64,000 nucleotides of DNA from Cellvibrio sp. OA-2007 (GTDB taxonomy: Bacteria > Pseudomonadota > Gammaproteobacteria > Pseudomonadales > Cellvibrionaceae): NCBI RefSeq assembly GCF_000953825.1, contig NZ_BBUL01000094.1, forward strand, positions 1 to 64,000, in the 5' to 3' direction. The notes below the pieces were generated by a model. That model was not told the DNA's origin. It made no database searches and saw nothing but the letters and a program-made list of their open reading frames with translations. This document shows positions 35,436-43,547 of this stretch, in pieces. The translations under genes and the position numbers were made by a program. Numbering within the stretch: the first letter of the stretch is position 1; each line of letters begins with the position of its first letter.

Positions 35436-37859
35436 ATGGACGCCAATGCAACTGCAACACCACCAACAAAACAGCCCACCTCCAGCGAAAGAGGAAACTA
35501 TTCCGCATCAGCCCTTGCCAATGGTGCAAAGTTAAAAGAATTTGTTGTCACTGGAATCATTGGTGAAGGTGGATTTGGGATTGTTTATTCAGCTAATGAC
35601 ACCCTGCTACAGCGAAATGTAGCAATTAAAGAGTATATGCCTGCTGCTATTGCAAGTCGGCAGGCGTCATCGCACATTAATCTACGTTCAGTTCGTCATC
35701 AACAAACCTTTGCCGCAGGTATGCAAGGATTCATTGACGAAGCAAGGTTACTAGCGCAGTTTAAACACCCTGCCCTCGTGGAAATATTGCGCTTTTGGGA
35801 AGCCAATGGCACAGCCTATATGGTAATGCCGCACTACTCAGGCAAAACATTGCGCAACCTGTTAAAAACATCGCGCAACTTGTGCTCAGAACGCTGGTTA
35901 AAATGCATTCTAGGCCCAGTACTCGATGCCATCGAACTGCTTCATACCAATCATATTTATCATCGCGATATCGCACCCGATAATATTGTTATTCAAGACA
36001 ATGGCCAACCCGTACTATTGGATTTAGGTTCTGCAAGACGTGTAATTGCCGGAATGCAAAGTGCTCTTACTGTCGTCGTAAAACCTGGCTATGCCCCGAT
36101 AGAACAGTACACGGAAGACACAGCTAACGAACAGGGGCCATGGACCGACATATACGCACTCGGTGCCGTACTGCATTTTGCGATTACCGGTTCAGCACCA
36201 GCTGCATCAGTGTCACGAATGATGCGCGACTCACTAAAACTTCTAAACATTAATGATTATCCACAATACAGTGAGAGCTTTTTATCAGCGATAAATAAAG
36301 CACTAGCGTTACGTCCATGCGATAGATTTCAATCTATTGCTGATTTTCGAGACGCATTAACTATACACACCTCATTAACTGGCAATACCCCCCTTGTTGA
36401 GTTAGCACAAGAAAACGCAAAAAAACAAAAAGGTAACTCCAATCATCTACATAAAGATGACGAAATCACCCTTATTCTCTCAGAAGATGAAATAAGTGTT
36501 TTTAAGGAAAAGCTCCTTCAAACACTGCAATCACCCGCCACAAATAGTCGGGTTAACGACAACATACTACAAGACCATATGTCGCCCAAGAAAGATACTT
36601 CTATAAGTACTTTTGCCGATGTGAAAGATCTAATTGAAAACACGCAGATTACAAACTCCAATAAAGATGGACTGAAAAAAGCAACTACAAATCATGCGCA
36701 AAATGCAGAAGATCAGATTCTCAAGAATAAGAGGGGTACAAGAACAACTCAGCAGAACTCTGCCCCAATGGAAAGGCGCTTTCTTGCACTTCCGCTAGTA
36801 ATTGTATTCTCTGTATTAGCTGGCATTATTTTAGCAGTAGCTTTTGTTGTCACCGACAGCAATTCTAACGACGAAAAAACAAGAAGACATGCTATCGAAG
36901 AATTACAACAAGATGAAACATCAGTCGAAGCGGCTATTGCGCTGTCGCCAGTACAAAACCATGACTTATTAAATAATCAAAACATTGCTGAACATGCTAT
37001 CGAAAACAATTTTTTAACAACGCCCCCCTCAAGTATTGCCGGGCAACAAGAATTTCCAATAATTATGGAAGCAGGCGAAGCAAACCAAAATAAATCAGAA
37101 GAAATTTCTGCCGTGCGTGAAAACTCACCAGCACAGCAAACCATTGATGAGTCCGAAAATATTTCCACACAAAATAATGCGCAACCTAAGGATAACAACA
37201 CCCCAATAACATCAAATTCCATTGCTCCCAGCAAGGTGAAAACTGTAGAGAGCGCAGCTCAAGCCGTTCAAATGAGTTCAATAAAAGTCACTCTAGTTCC
37301 TTGGGGTGAAATTTGGATAGACAACCAACGCTACGGTGTGAGCCCACCGCTTCGCGAAATATTGCTCGCGCCAGGCAACTATACCATTGAATTACGTAAT
37401 CCAAGTTTAGCAACCGAAATCCGCACCATACATTTTGAACAGGGTGATAAACCAGTCATTTATCACAATTTTACTGACCCAAAAACTAACCCTGTTAGCA
37501 CTAAAAAAGAAACAAAAAATAATGAATCCATAGAAGCAGCAGATAAAAAAAGTGAACAAACAGCTGCGCAGACCGAAGCGCAAGAAAATAGTGAGCAAAA
37601 GTCTCAACCACAAGAAAACTCAAAAGAAAGTACCGCTCAACCTATCACAAAAGATAGAACACTGAATATTAAAGTAATACCTTGGGGTGAGATCTATTTA
37701 GATGGAAAAATGAAGGGGGTAACTCCACCATTACGTCAAATTACGTTAACACCTGGCGATCACATTATTGAGATTCGCCATCCAAGCTATGCCACAAAAA
37801 CCATCAAAATAGGTGCAGAAGATCCAGCATCGGAAACGCTCGAACATCATTTTCAATAA
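35436..37859 (+). CDS. ppkA: T6SS serine/threonine kinase PpkA-type with two PEGA repeats
   Basis: An 807-residue membrane kinase. The kinase domain (about residues 35-315) has the P-loop GEGGFGIVY, the lysine in VAIKEYMP, the catalytic loop YHRDIAPDN and DLG in place of the usual DFG. A single membrane helix (ALPLVIVFSVLAGIILAVAF) lies near residue 450. The periplasmic part has a low-complexity Gln/Asn/Glu linker and two PEGA-type beta repeats, each around VPWGEIWIDNQRYGVSPPLR or VIPWGEIYLDGKMKGVTPPL, near 615-680 and 740-805. It probably senses the envelope state and phosphorylates Fha. First gene of the rightward arm. Confidence 0.92.
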   Translation: MDANATATPPTKQPTSSERGNYSASALANGAKLKEFVVTGIIGEGGFGIVYSANDTLLQRNVAIKEYMPAAIASRQASSHINLRSVRHQQTFAAGMQGFIDEARLLAQFKHPALVEILRFWEANGTAYMVMPHYSGKTLRNLLKTSRNLCSERWLKCILGPVLDAIELLHTNHIYHRDIAPDNIVIQDNGQPVLLDLGSARRVIAGMQSALTVVVKPGYAPIEQYTEDTANEQGPWTDIYALGAVLHFAITGSAPAASVSRMMRDSLKLLNINDYPQYSESFLSAINKALALRPCDRFQSIADFRDALTIHTSLTGNTPLVELAQENAKKQKGNSNHLHKDDEITLILSEDEISVFKEKLLQTLQSPATNSRVNDNILQDHMSPKKDTSISTFADVKDLIENTQITNSNKDGLKKATTNHAQNAEDQILKNKRGTRTTQQNSAPMERRFLALPLVIVFSVLAGIILAVAFVVTDSNSNDEKTRRHAIEELQQDETSVEAAIALSPVQNHDLLNNQNIAEHAIENNFLTTPPSSIAGQQEFPIIMEAGEANQNKSEEISAVRENSPAQQTIDESENISTQNNAQPKDNNTPITSNSIAPSKVKTVESAAQAVQMSSIKVTLVPWGEIWIDNQRYGVSPPLREILLAPGNYTIELRNPSLATEIRTIHFEQGDKPVIYHNFTDPKTNPVSTKKETKNNESIEAADKKSEQTAAQTEAQENSEQKSQPQENSKESTAQPITKDRTLNIKVIPWGEIYLDGKMKGVTPPLRQITLTPGDHIIEIRHPSYATKTIKIGAEDPASETLEHHFQ

Positions 37860-37880
37860 ATTTATCAAGATACGGAAGCC

Positions 37881-38294
37881 ATGAAAGCAATGCAGTTAAC
37901 TACATGTTTAAAAAATAATTTATTCGCCATTATCACAATATCAAGCCTATTAATATGTGGCTGCAACACTACACCACAGAAGCCTGTAGAGCTCACCCCG
38001 TCGCAGATAAAAGTACAAGCGGGAAAATCCAGCTTTCAAAATGGCGAATATGGCGCAGCGGAACGTTCATTCCTTGACCCGAGCATTTGGCATGGCGAGA
38101 AGGAACTGCAGATTGAATCACTAAAATATTTAGCTTTTATCTATTGCGTTACTGATCGAGTAACACTCTGCCGCCATTCTTTCTATAAAGCACTGCAATT
38201 AAATCCAACTTTTGAACTGACACCGGCTGAAAGCACTCATCCTCTATGGGGCCCAGAATTTGTTGTGGCTCAAAGCGGTTTGAAAGGAAACTAA
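37881..38294 (+). CDS. T6SS-associated lipoprotein TssQ-like
   Basis: A 137-residue lipoprotein with a lipobox (LLICGC) near residue 30. The mature part is a short TPR-like helical repeat (GKSSFQNGEYGAAERSFL, LKYLAFIYCVTDRVTLCRHSFYKAL) with the ending HPLWGPEFV. This matches TssQ-type proteins that follow ppkA in similar T6SS loci. The exact role is not known; an outer-membrane anchor or sensor partner for PpkA is plausible. It starts 21 bases after ppkA. Confidence 0.8.
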   Translation: MKAMQLTTCLKNNLFAIITISSLLICGCNTTPQKPVELTPSQIKVQAGKSSFQNGEYGAAERSFLDPSIWHGEKELQIESLKYLAFIYCVTDRVTLCRHSFYKALQLNPTFELTPAESTHPLWGPEFVVAQSGLKGN

Positions 38295-38321
38295 TTAATA
38301 TCGTGCTTAAAGGACAAACAA

Positions 38322-39338
38322 ATGGATTACAGCAATATTGATTTTTCTTTTGACGCGCTTGAAAGCAAATTACTTCACAGCGAACATCGCGGCATAGAAA
38401 TTGATTACGATCCGGATTTTCTAGAACTGGAAAACATGGTAGCCGTAAAAGCTGAACAGCAATATGGCGATACTATCATTCCTGCTACACCTATTGATTG
38501 GTCTAAAACACTAACCAAGGCATGCGAATTACTCAATAAAAGTAGAGACTATCGGTTGTGTTGCATTATTACTCGCGCACTAACACATAAGTATGGTGTT
38601 CGAGGAACACTTAAAGGTATTGATGCAATTCGCTTGCTTACGGAGCACTGCTGGAATGAATGTTTTCCCTCCACCGTCTATGATGGAGAAGCAGATTTCT
38701 TCCCTCGCGCAAATGCCATTGCAGAGCTCAACTCCAATACAGGCTTGTTAGGTGATTTACGCGCAAGCGAAATTAAACTAGGAGCAAGTGGAAAACTGTC
38801 AATCGGCCGAATAGAAAAAATTCTTAGTGGAAGAGTCGATAACGAAGACTATACACGCGAACAACTATTACAAATATTGCAAAATGAAGCTCTAGCAGAT
38901 AACAGTGAATTACTAGCAATAAAAGAATTACACACTCAAGTTGTCGCACTAGAACAGCAGCTTTCGTTGTTATTTGGAAGCGATCAAGCACCTGACTTTG
39001 GACACTTGAAGAACCTACTGAGCCAAGCCAATCCAATTCACTACAGTGATAGCCCTATCGAAGTACAACCGATAGATGAGGATCCTGTATCCCTAAATTT
39101 ATCAATCAATCAACAAGAGTTAAGCGCCATATCAGGCCAGATAAAATCTCGTACTGATGCAATAAAAACACTCGACAAAGTCTGCGAGTTTCTTGAGAAA
39201 AATGATCCATCAAACCCTGCTCCTCTGCTGATTAAACGCGCACGCAACATGATTGGACAGGACTTTTTTACTATTCTTAGCCAGCTGGCACCCGATGCTA
39301 TAGCTCAGGCAGAACAAGTTACCGGAACACAACTTTAA
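38322..39338 (+). CDS. tssA: T6SS protein TssA (ImpA)
   Basis: A 338-residue TssA. The N-terminal ImpA domain carries DWSKTLTKACELLNKSRDYR and LLTEHCWNECFPSTVYDGEADFFP in residues 60-130, typical of the family. The C-terminal part ends in helices with KVCEFLEKNDPSNPAPLLIKRA and DFFTILSQLAPDA, the short (VCA-like) type. TssA recruits and caps the growing sheath-tube at the baseplate. It precedes tssB by 33 bases. Confidence 0.95.
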   Translation: MDYSNIDFSFDALESKLLHSEHRGIEIDYDPDFLELENMVAVKAEQQYGDTIIPATPIDWSKTLTKACELLNKSRDYRLCCIITRALTHKYGVRGTLKGIDAIRLLTEHCWNECFPSTVYDGEADFFPRANAIAELNSNTGLLGDLRASEIKLGASGKLSIGRIEKILSGRVDNEDYTREQLLQILQNEALADNSELLAIKELHTQVVALEQQLSLLFGSDQAPDFGHLKNLLSQANPIHYSDSPIEVQPIDEDPVSLNLSINQQELSAISGQIKSRTDAIKTLDKVCEFLEKNDPSNPAPLLIKRARNMIGQDFFTILSQLAPDAIAQAEQVTGTQL

Positions 39339-39371
39339 CAACCAACATCTGCGCATTGCAGGGGAGCTACC

Positions 39372-39899
39372 ATGAGCAACAGTCAAAGCAGTCAGAAGTT
39401 TATCGCACGCAATCGTGCACCACGTGTGCAGATTGAATACGATGTAGAAATTTACGGCGCCGAAAAAAAGGTTCAAATTCCATTCATCATGGGCGTAATG
39501 TCTGATCTCGCAGGCAAACAAAAGGAAGAAATGCCGGCAATTGCAGACCGTAAATTTCTTGAAATTGATGTCAGCAATTTTGATGATCGAATGAAGGCAC
39601 TTAAACCACGCGCGGCATTCCGCGTAGACAACACATTGACGGGCGAAGGTGAGCTGACAGTAGATTTAACATTTAACAGCATGGACGATTTTTCTCCATC
39701 TGCAATTGCAAAAAATATTGCACCACTTGCACAACTACTTGAGGCTCGCACCCAGTTAAATAATTTACTGACCTATATGGATGGAAAAACGGGCGCAGAG
39801 GAACTGATTAGTAAAGTTTTACAAGACCCAACTCTGCTAAAAAGCCTGGCTCTGCCAAGCAACACTACCGAAACATCAGAAGCTGCTGACGCAGTGTAA
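39372..39899 (+). CDS. tssB: T6SS contractile sheath small subunit TssB (VipA)
   Basis: A 175-residue TssB. Typical sequence: RNRAPRVQIEYDVEIYGAEK at the N terminus, PFIMGVMSDLAGK and FLEIDVSNFDDRMKALKPR in the middle. It pairs with TssC to form the contractile sheath. A strong ribosome site (GGGGAG) precedes the start, and tssC follows after 26 bases, so the two subunits are made together. Confidence 0.97.
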   Translation: MSNSQSSQKFIARNRAPRVQIEYDVEIYGAEKKVQIPFIMGVMSDLAGKQKEEMPAIADRKFLEIDVSNFDDRMKALKPRAAFRVDNTLTGEGELTVDLTFNSMDDFSPSAIAKNIAPLAQLLEARTQLNNLLTYMDGKTGAEELISKVLQDPTLLKSLALPSNTTETSEAADAV

Positions 39900-39925
39900 T
39901 CCAGGCCACCGACAGGAGCATCCCC

Positions 39926-41419
39926 ATGGAAATGAGCGAAGCTATCAGAACTCAGGAGTCGCAAGTTAATTTCAGCGATTTTTCCAGCCTATTACAAAAA
40001 GAATTTAAGCCAAAGACCGATGAAGCTAAATCAGCAGTGCAATTTGCTGTGCAAACATTAGCTCAACAAGCTCTATCGATGTCGGGCACTATTAATAGTG
40101 ACGCATACAAAGCCATTGAATCTATCATTGCTGAAATAGACATGCGCCTATCTGAGCAAATCAATACTGTAATTCATCACCCCGACTTTCTTAAACTAGA
40201 AAGCGCTTGGCGTGGGCTGCATTATTTAGTCAACAATACCGAGACGGATGAAATGTTAAAAATTCGTTTCATGCCTATTACCAAACAGGAGCTTCATCGC
40301 ACTCTGCGTCGCCATAAAGGCGTAGGCTGGGATCAAAGCCCTATTTTCAAAAAAATCTATGAACAAGAATACGATCAACTCGGCGGATCACCTTACGGCT
40401 GTGTAGTAGGCGATTACACTTTTGATCATTCGCCACCCGATGTTGAATTACTCGGTGAAATGGCAAAAATATCGGCTGCCGCCCACTGCCCATTCATCTC
40501 TGCCGCTGACCCAGCGGTAATGCAAATGGAATCATGGCAGGAACTAGCTAATCCACGTGATCTGACCAAGATTTTTGAAAATACCGAATACGCCGCATGG
40601 CGCAGCCTGCGTGAGTCAGACGATTCGCGCTATTTGGGGCTTAGTATGCCGCGCTTTTTGGCGCGCACACCTTATGGTGCAAAAACCAATCCTGTTGATG
40701 AATTTGATTTTGAAGAAAGCATTGATGGCGCAGATCACTCACGCTACTGCTGGGCAAACTCTGCTTATGCAATGGCGGTAAATATCAATAACTCGTTTAA
40801 GCAATACGGTTGGTGCACGTCAATCAGAGGTGTTGAATCGGGTGGCGCAGTCCCTAATTTACCCACACACACTTTCCCAACAGATGACGGCGGCATTGAT
40901 ATGAAATGCCCAACCGAAATTGCCATTTCCGATCGCCGTGAAGCGGAATTAGCAAAAAATGGATTCATGCCATTAATTCATCGCAAAAACACTGATGTGG
41001 CTGCATTTATTGGCGCCCAATCATTACAAAAACCCGGTGAATTTTTTGACCCTGATGCAACAGCAAATGCCAACCTAGCCGCTCGCCTGCCCTATTTGTT
41101 TGCCTGCTGCAGATTCGCACATTACTTAAAATGCATAGTGCGCGACAAAATAGGATCATTCAAAGAACGTGAAGATATGGAGCGTTGGCTGAATGATTGG
41201 ATCATGAATTATGTAGATGGCGATCCTGCCAACTCATCACAACAAACTAAAGCATTAAAACCGTTAGCAGCTGCGGAAGTATACGTAGAAGAAGTGGAAG
41301 GAAATCCAGGCCACTACACATCAAAATTTTTCTTGCGCCCTCACTATCAATTGGAGGGACTGACCGTTTCATTACGACTGGTATCTAAATTGCCATCGGT
41401 AAAATCGGGCGGTCAATAA
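39926..41419 (+). CDS. tssC: T6SS contractile sheath large subunit TssC (VipB)
   Basis: A 497-residue TssC with the usual blocks: LESAWRGLHYLVNNTETDEM, GSPYGCVVGDYTFDHSPPDV, FLARTPYGAKTNPVDEFDF and the C-terminal MNYVDGDPANSSQQTKALKP. It is the larger sheath component that is removed by ClpV after firing. AGGAG lies upstream of the ATG. The following 100 bases before hcp contain two hairpins. Confidence 0.97.
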   Translation: MEMSEAIRTQESQVNFSDFSSLLQKEFKPKTDEAKSAVQFAVQTLAQQALSMSGTINSDAYKAIESIIAEIDMRLSEQINTVIHHPDFLKLESAWRGLHYLVNNTETDEMLKIRFMPITKQELHRTLRRHKGVGWDQSPIFKKIYEQEYDQLGGSPYGCVVGDYTFDHSPPDVELLGEMAKISAAAHCPFISAADPAVMQMESWQELANPRDLTKIFENTEYAAWRSLRESDDSRYLGLSMPRFLARTPYGAKTNPVDEFDFEESIDGADHSRYCWANSAYAMAVNINNSFKQYGWCTSIRGVESGGAVPNLPTHTFPTDDGGIDMKCPTEIAISDRREAELAKNGFMPLIHRKNTDVAAFIGAQSLQKPGEFFDPDATANANLAARLPYLFACCRFAHYLKCIVRDKIGSFKEREDMERWLNDWIMNYVDGDPANSSQQTKALKPLAAAEVYVEEVEGNPGHYTSKFFLRPHYQLEGLTVSLRLVSKLPSVKSGGQ

Positions 41420-41420
41420 A

Positions 41421-41485
41421 TATTAAGATCCTGCTGTTGAAATATGGCGGGATCTTAATAAACCAGGTATCACCATGTAAGGTGG
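41421..41485 (+). repeat. Two hairpins between tssC and hcp
   Basis: TATTAAGATCC (41421-41431) and GGATCTTAATA (41450-41460) form an 11-pair stem, and a second, weaker stem joins TATCACC and GGTGGTA near 41467-41486. No T-run follows either stem, so they look like RNA-processing or stabilising structures ahead of hcp rather than terminators. Confidence 0.5.
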
Positions 41486-41525
41486 TATGTATTTATGATG
41501 TTGTATTAACTAAGGAAGAATGACT

Positions 41526-42023
41526 ATGTCTGCACATGAATCCCTACAGGATTTTTTTATCAAAATTGAAGGCATTGCTGGCGAATCAAAAGATTCCAAA
41601 CACGCGGGCCAGATTGACGTTTTAAATTGGGGCTACGCAGTATCTCAATCCTCTTCCGCCAATACAGGCGGTGGTGGCGGTGTTGGTAAGGCTCACTTTA
41701 GTGAACTGGTATTTACTCACTACATTGATAAATCCACACCTAACCTAATGAAATACTGCGCTAGCGGTAAACACGTTCCAAGCGTGGAACTGTCTTGCTG
41801 CAAAGTAGGTGATGGTCAACAAGAGTACATGAAAGTTGTAATGACTGACGTGCTAATCACTCACGTTCGCCCTACTGGCGACTCAAGCAGCCCACGTGTA
41901 ATGGAAGAAGTTGGTCTCTCTTATTCCACAATCAAAGTGGAAGTAAAAGAACAAAATGCCAACGGCTCTATGGGCGCAGCAGTTACCGGCGCCTGGGATG
42001 TAAAACAAAACAAGGCCGCTTAA
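41526..42023 (+). CDS. hcp: T6SS tube protein Hcp (TssD)
   Basis: A 165-residue Hcp from ATG 41526; an ATG two codons earlier lies too close to the AAGGA ribosome site. The family pattern is clear: DFFIKIEGIAGESKDSKHAG, IDVLNWGYAVSQSS, FTHYIDKSTPNLMKYCASGK and MTDVLITHVRPTG. Hexameric rings stack into the inner tube that is thrust out with the effectors. It is flanked by hairpins upstream and a very strong terminator downstream, which would allow it to be made in larger amounts than its neighbours. Confidence 0.97.
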   Translation: MSAHESLQDFFIKIEGIAGESKDSKHAGQIDVLNWGYAVSQSSSANTGGGGGVGKAHFSELVFTHYIDKSTPNLMKYCASGKHVPSVELSCCKVGDGQQEYMKVVMTDVLITHVRPTGDSSSPRVMEEVGLSYSTIKVEVKEQNANGSMGAAVTGAWDVKQNKAA

Positions 42024-42032
42024 TTTGCCTGT

Positions 42033-42063
42033 CAGTTGCCTGTTCGCAGGCAACTGTTTTTTT
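42033..42063 (+). terminator. Strong intrinsic terminator after hcp
   Basis: CAGTTGCCTG (42033-42042), loop TTCG, CAGGCAACTG (42047-42056), then seven T: ten perfect pairs with a stable tetraloop. It should end most transcripts from the tssB-tssC-hcp part. The tagJ-tssEFG genes beyond it then need read-through or a promoter in 42064-42198, where no clear one was seen. Confidence 0.9.
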
Positions 42064-42198
42064 GATATTACATTGACTGCTGTCACAACATAGCACTTGA
42101 AAATACTGTGAAAAAACGGGCCAACGACTTTTTAGAATTAGAAAGATGAACATTAATAAGCATTAAAAATCTATCAGAAAAAGCCAAGGAATAACGGA

Positions 42199-43008
42199 AT
42201 GCAAGCAACAGCAGTCAAAAAAACTCACTCACATGACATAGCAATCGCAGTGCAAATTGAACAATTGTATGCAGATATTCGCAACCATCCTGGCAAAGTT
42301 GAATATCGAATTCATTTGGCTCAATTATTAATGGTAAATGGGCAGTGGAATAAAGCATTACAACAATTACAAACAGCAGCGCAGCTTGATACCAAAGCTG
42401 CTGCTATGGCACAGAGCTATCGTGCCCTGATTCAAGCCGAAACTGCCAGAGAACAGGTTTTTCAAGGGTTGGTCAACCCTCAACATATTTCTAGCCCGGA
42501 TGACTGGGAAATTTTGTTAGCAGAATCACTCGTTGCGCGTGCGCACCATCAACTGGATGCGGCCGAAAAATTTTTGCAGCAGGCATTTAATGATGCACCG
42601 GCATGCGCATTTACCATTGATGGATCAGCTGCTGCTTGGATTGCCGATGGTGACTCGCGTCTTGGGCCAGTATGTGAAGTATTTATCAACGGACAATACT
42701 TTTGGATTCCTTTCAATAAAATACATCAAATTACCATTGAAGCACCGCAAGATTTACGCGATCTTGTATGGATCCCGGCCACCATCACACTGACCGATTT
42801 CTCCCGCCATTTCGGTTTTTTGCCAAGCCGTTATCCATTGAGCTATGCGCAGGCCAACGATCAACTTAGTTTAGCCAGCCTGACCGAATGGGCAGCAATT
42901 GATGAACACAGCTGGGCAGGATTAGGACAAAAAATACTAGTGACCAATCACGGAGAATATCCGCTGCTTGCCGTACGAACCCTCACCCAAATAGTGATGA
43001 GTGAATGA
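42199..43008 (+). CDS. tagJ: T6SS accessory protein TagJ (ImpE/SciE)
   Basis: A 269-residue TagJ-family protein. The N-terminal half is TPR-like helical repeats (IHLAQLLMVNGQWNKALQQL, AEKFLQQAFNDAP); the C-terminal half has the ImpE signature CEVFINGQYFWIPFNKI and LRDLVWIPATITL. In other bacteria TagJ binds the N terminus of TssB and may aid sheath recycling by ClpV. It overlaps tssE by four bases. Confidence 0.93.
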   Translation: MQATAVKKTHSHDIAIAVQIEQLYADIRNHPGKVEYRIHLAQLLMVNGQWNKALQQLQTAAQLDTKAAAMAQSYRALIQAETAREQVFQGLVNPQHISSPDDWEILLAESLVARAHHQLDAAEKFLQQAFNDAPACAFTIDGSAAAWIADGDSRLGPVCEVFINGQYFWIPFNKIHQITIEAPQDLRDLVWIPATITLTDFSRHFGFLPSRYPLSYAQANDQLSLASLTEWAAIDEHSWAGLGQKILVTNHGEYPLLAVRTLTQIVMSE

Positions 43009-43547
43009 CAGTGCAGCAACCACCCACCACTACTAATCGTATAGCACGCAGCAATCGGCTAACGCCAAGCTTATTAGATCGTCTAACCGATCATCAGCCA
43101 ATTAATAAGCGTGAAGCTGTCAGCGTACAGGGAATGAGTAAGCGCGATTATCGTGCAAGTGTATTACGTGATATTTCATGGTTGTTGAATACCACTAATG
43201 CAGATTCAGCACTTCCGTTTGATGAGCTAAATTATGCTAAAAACTCTGTATTAAATTTTGGTGTCGCTGCTTTATCAGGGCAATATTTGGTAGATGATGA
43301 CCGCAAGATGATTGCTCATTCCATTACCCAAACATTGCTAACATATGAGCCACGTATAATCCCAAAAAGCTTGTTCGTAAAAGCGTTGCCAATGGATGAT
43401 GGTTATGCCGCGCGCAATCAACTTTCTCTAGAAATAAAAGGGCAGCTGTGGGCTGAGCCATACCCCCTCGAGTTCTTGCTGCGCAGCCATATTGATTTGG
43501 AAATTGGATTAGTCCAACTCACTGATATTCTGGACTCATCACTATGA
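43005..43547 (+). CDS. tssE: T6SS baseplate protein TssE (gp25-like)
   Basis: A 180-residue gp25-like protein. The start has the positively charged TPSLLDRLTD; the middle holds YRASVLRDISWLLNTTNADS and SVLNFGVAALSGQYL, the usual TssE core; the end carries FLLRSHIDLEIG-like residues. It forms part of the wedge that nucleates the sheath. It overlaps tagJ and tssF by four bases each, so tagJ-tssE-tssF-tssG are translationally coupled. Confidence 0.95.
   Translation: MTVQQPPTTTNRIARSNRLTPSLLDRLTDHQPINKREAVSVQGMSKRDYRASVLRDISWLLNTTNADSALPFDELNYAKNSVLNFGVAALSGQYLVDDDRKMIAHSITQTLLTYEPRIIPKSLFVKALPMDDGYAARNQLSLEIKGQLWAEPYPLEFLLRSHIDLEIGLVQLTDILDSSL

Noticed and set aside
42073-42101. TTGACT after the hcp terminator as a promoter for tagJ
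   Set aside because: No acceptable -10 lies 16-18 bases downstream.
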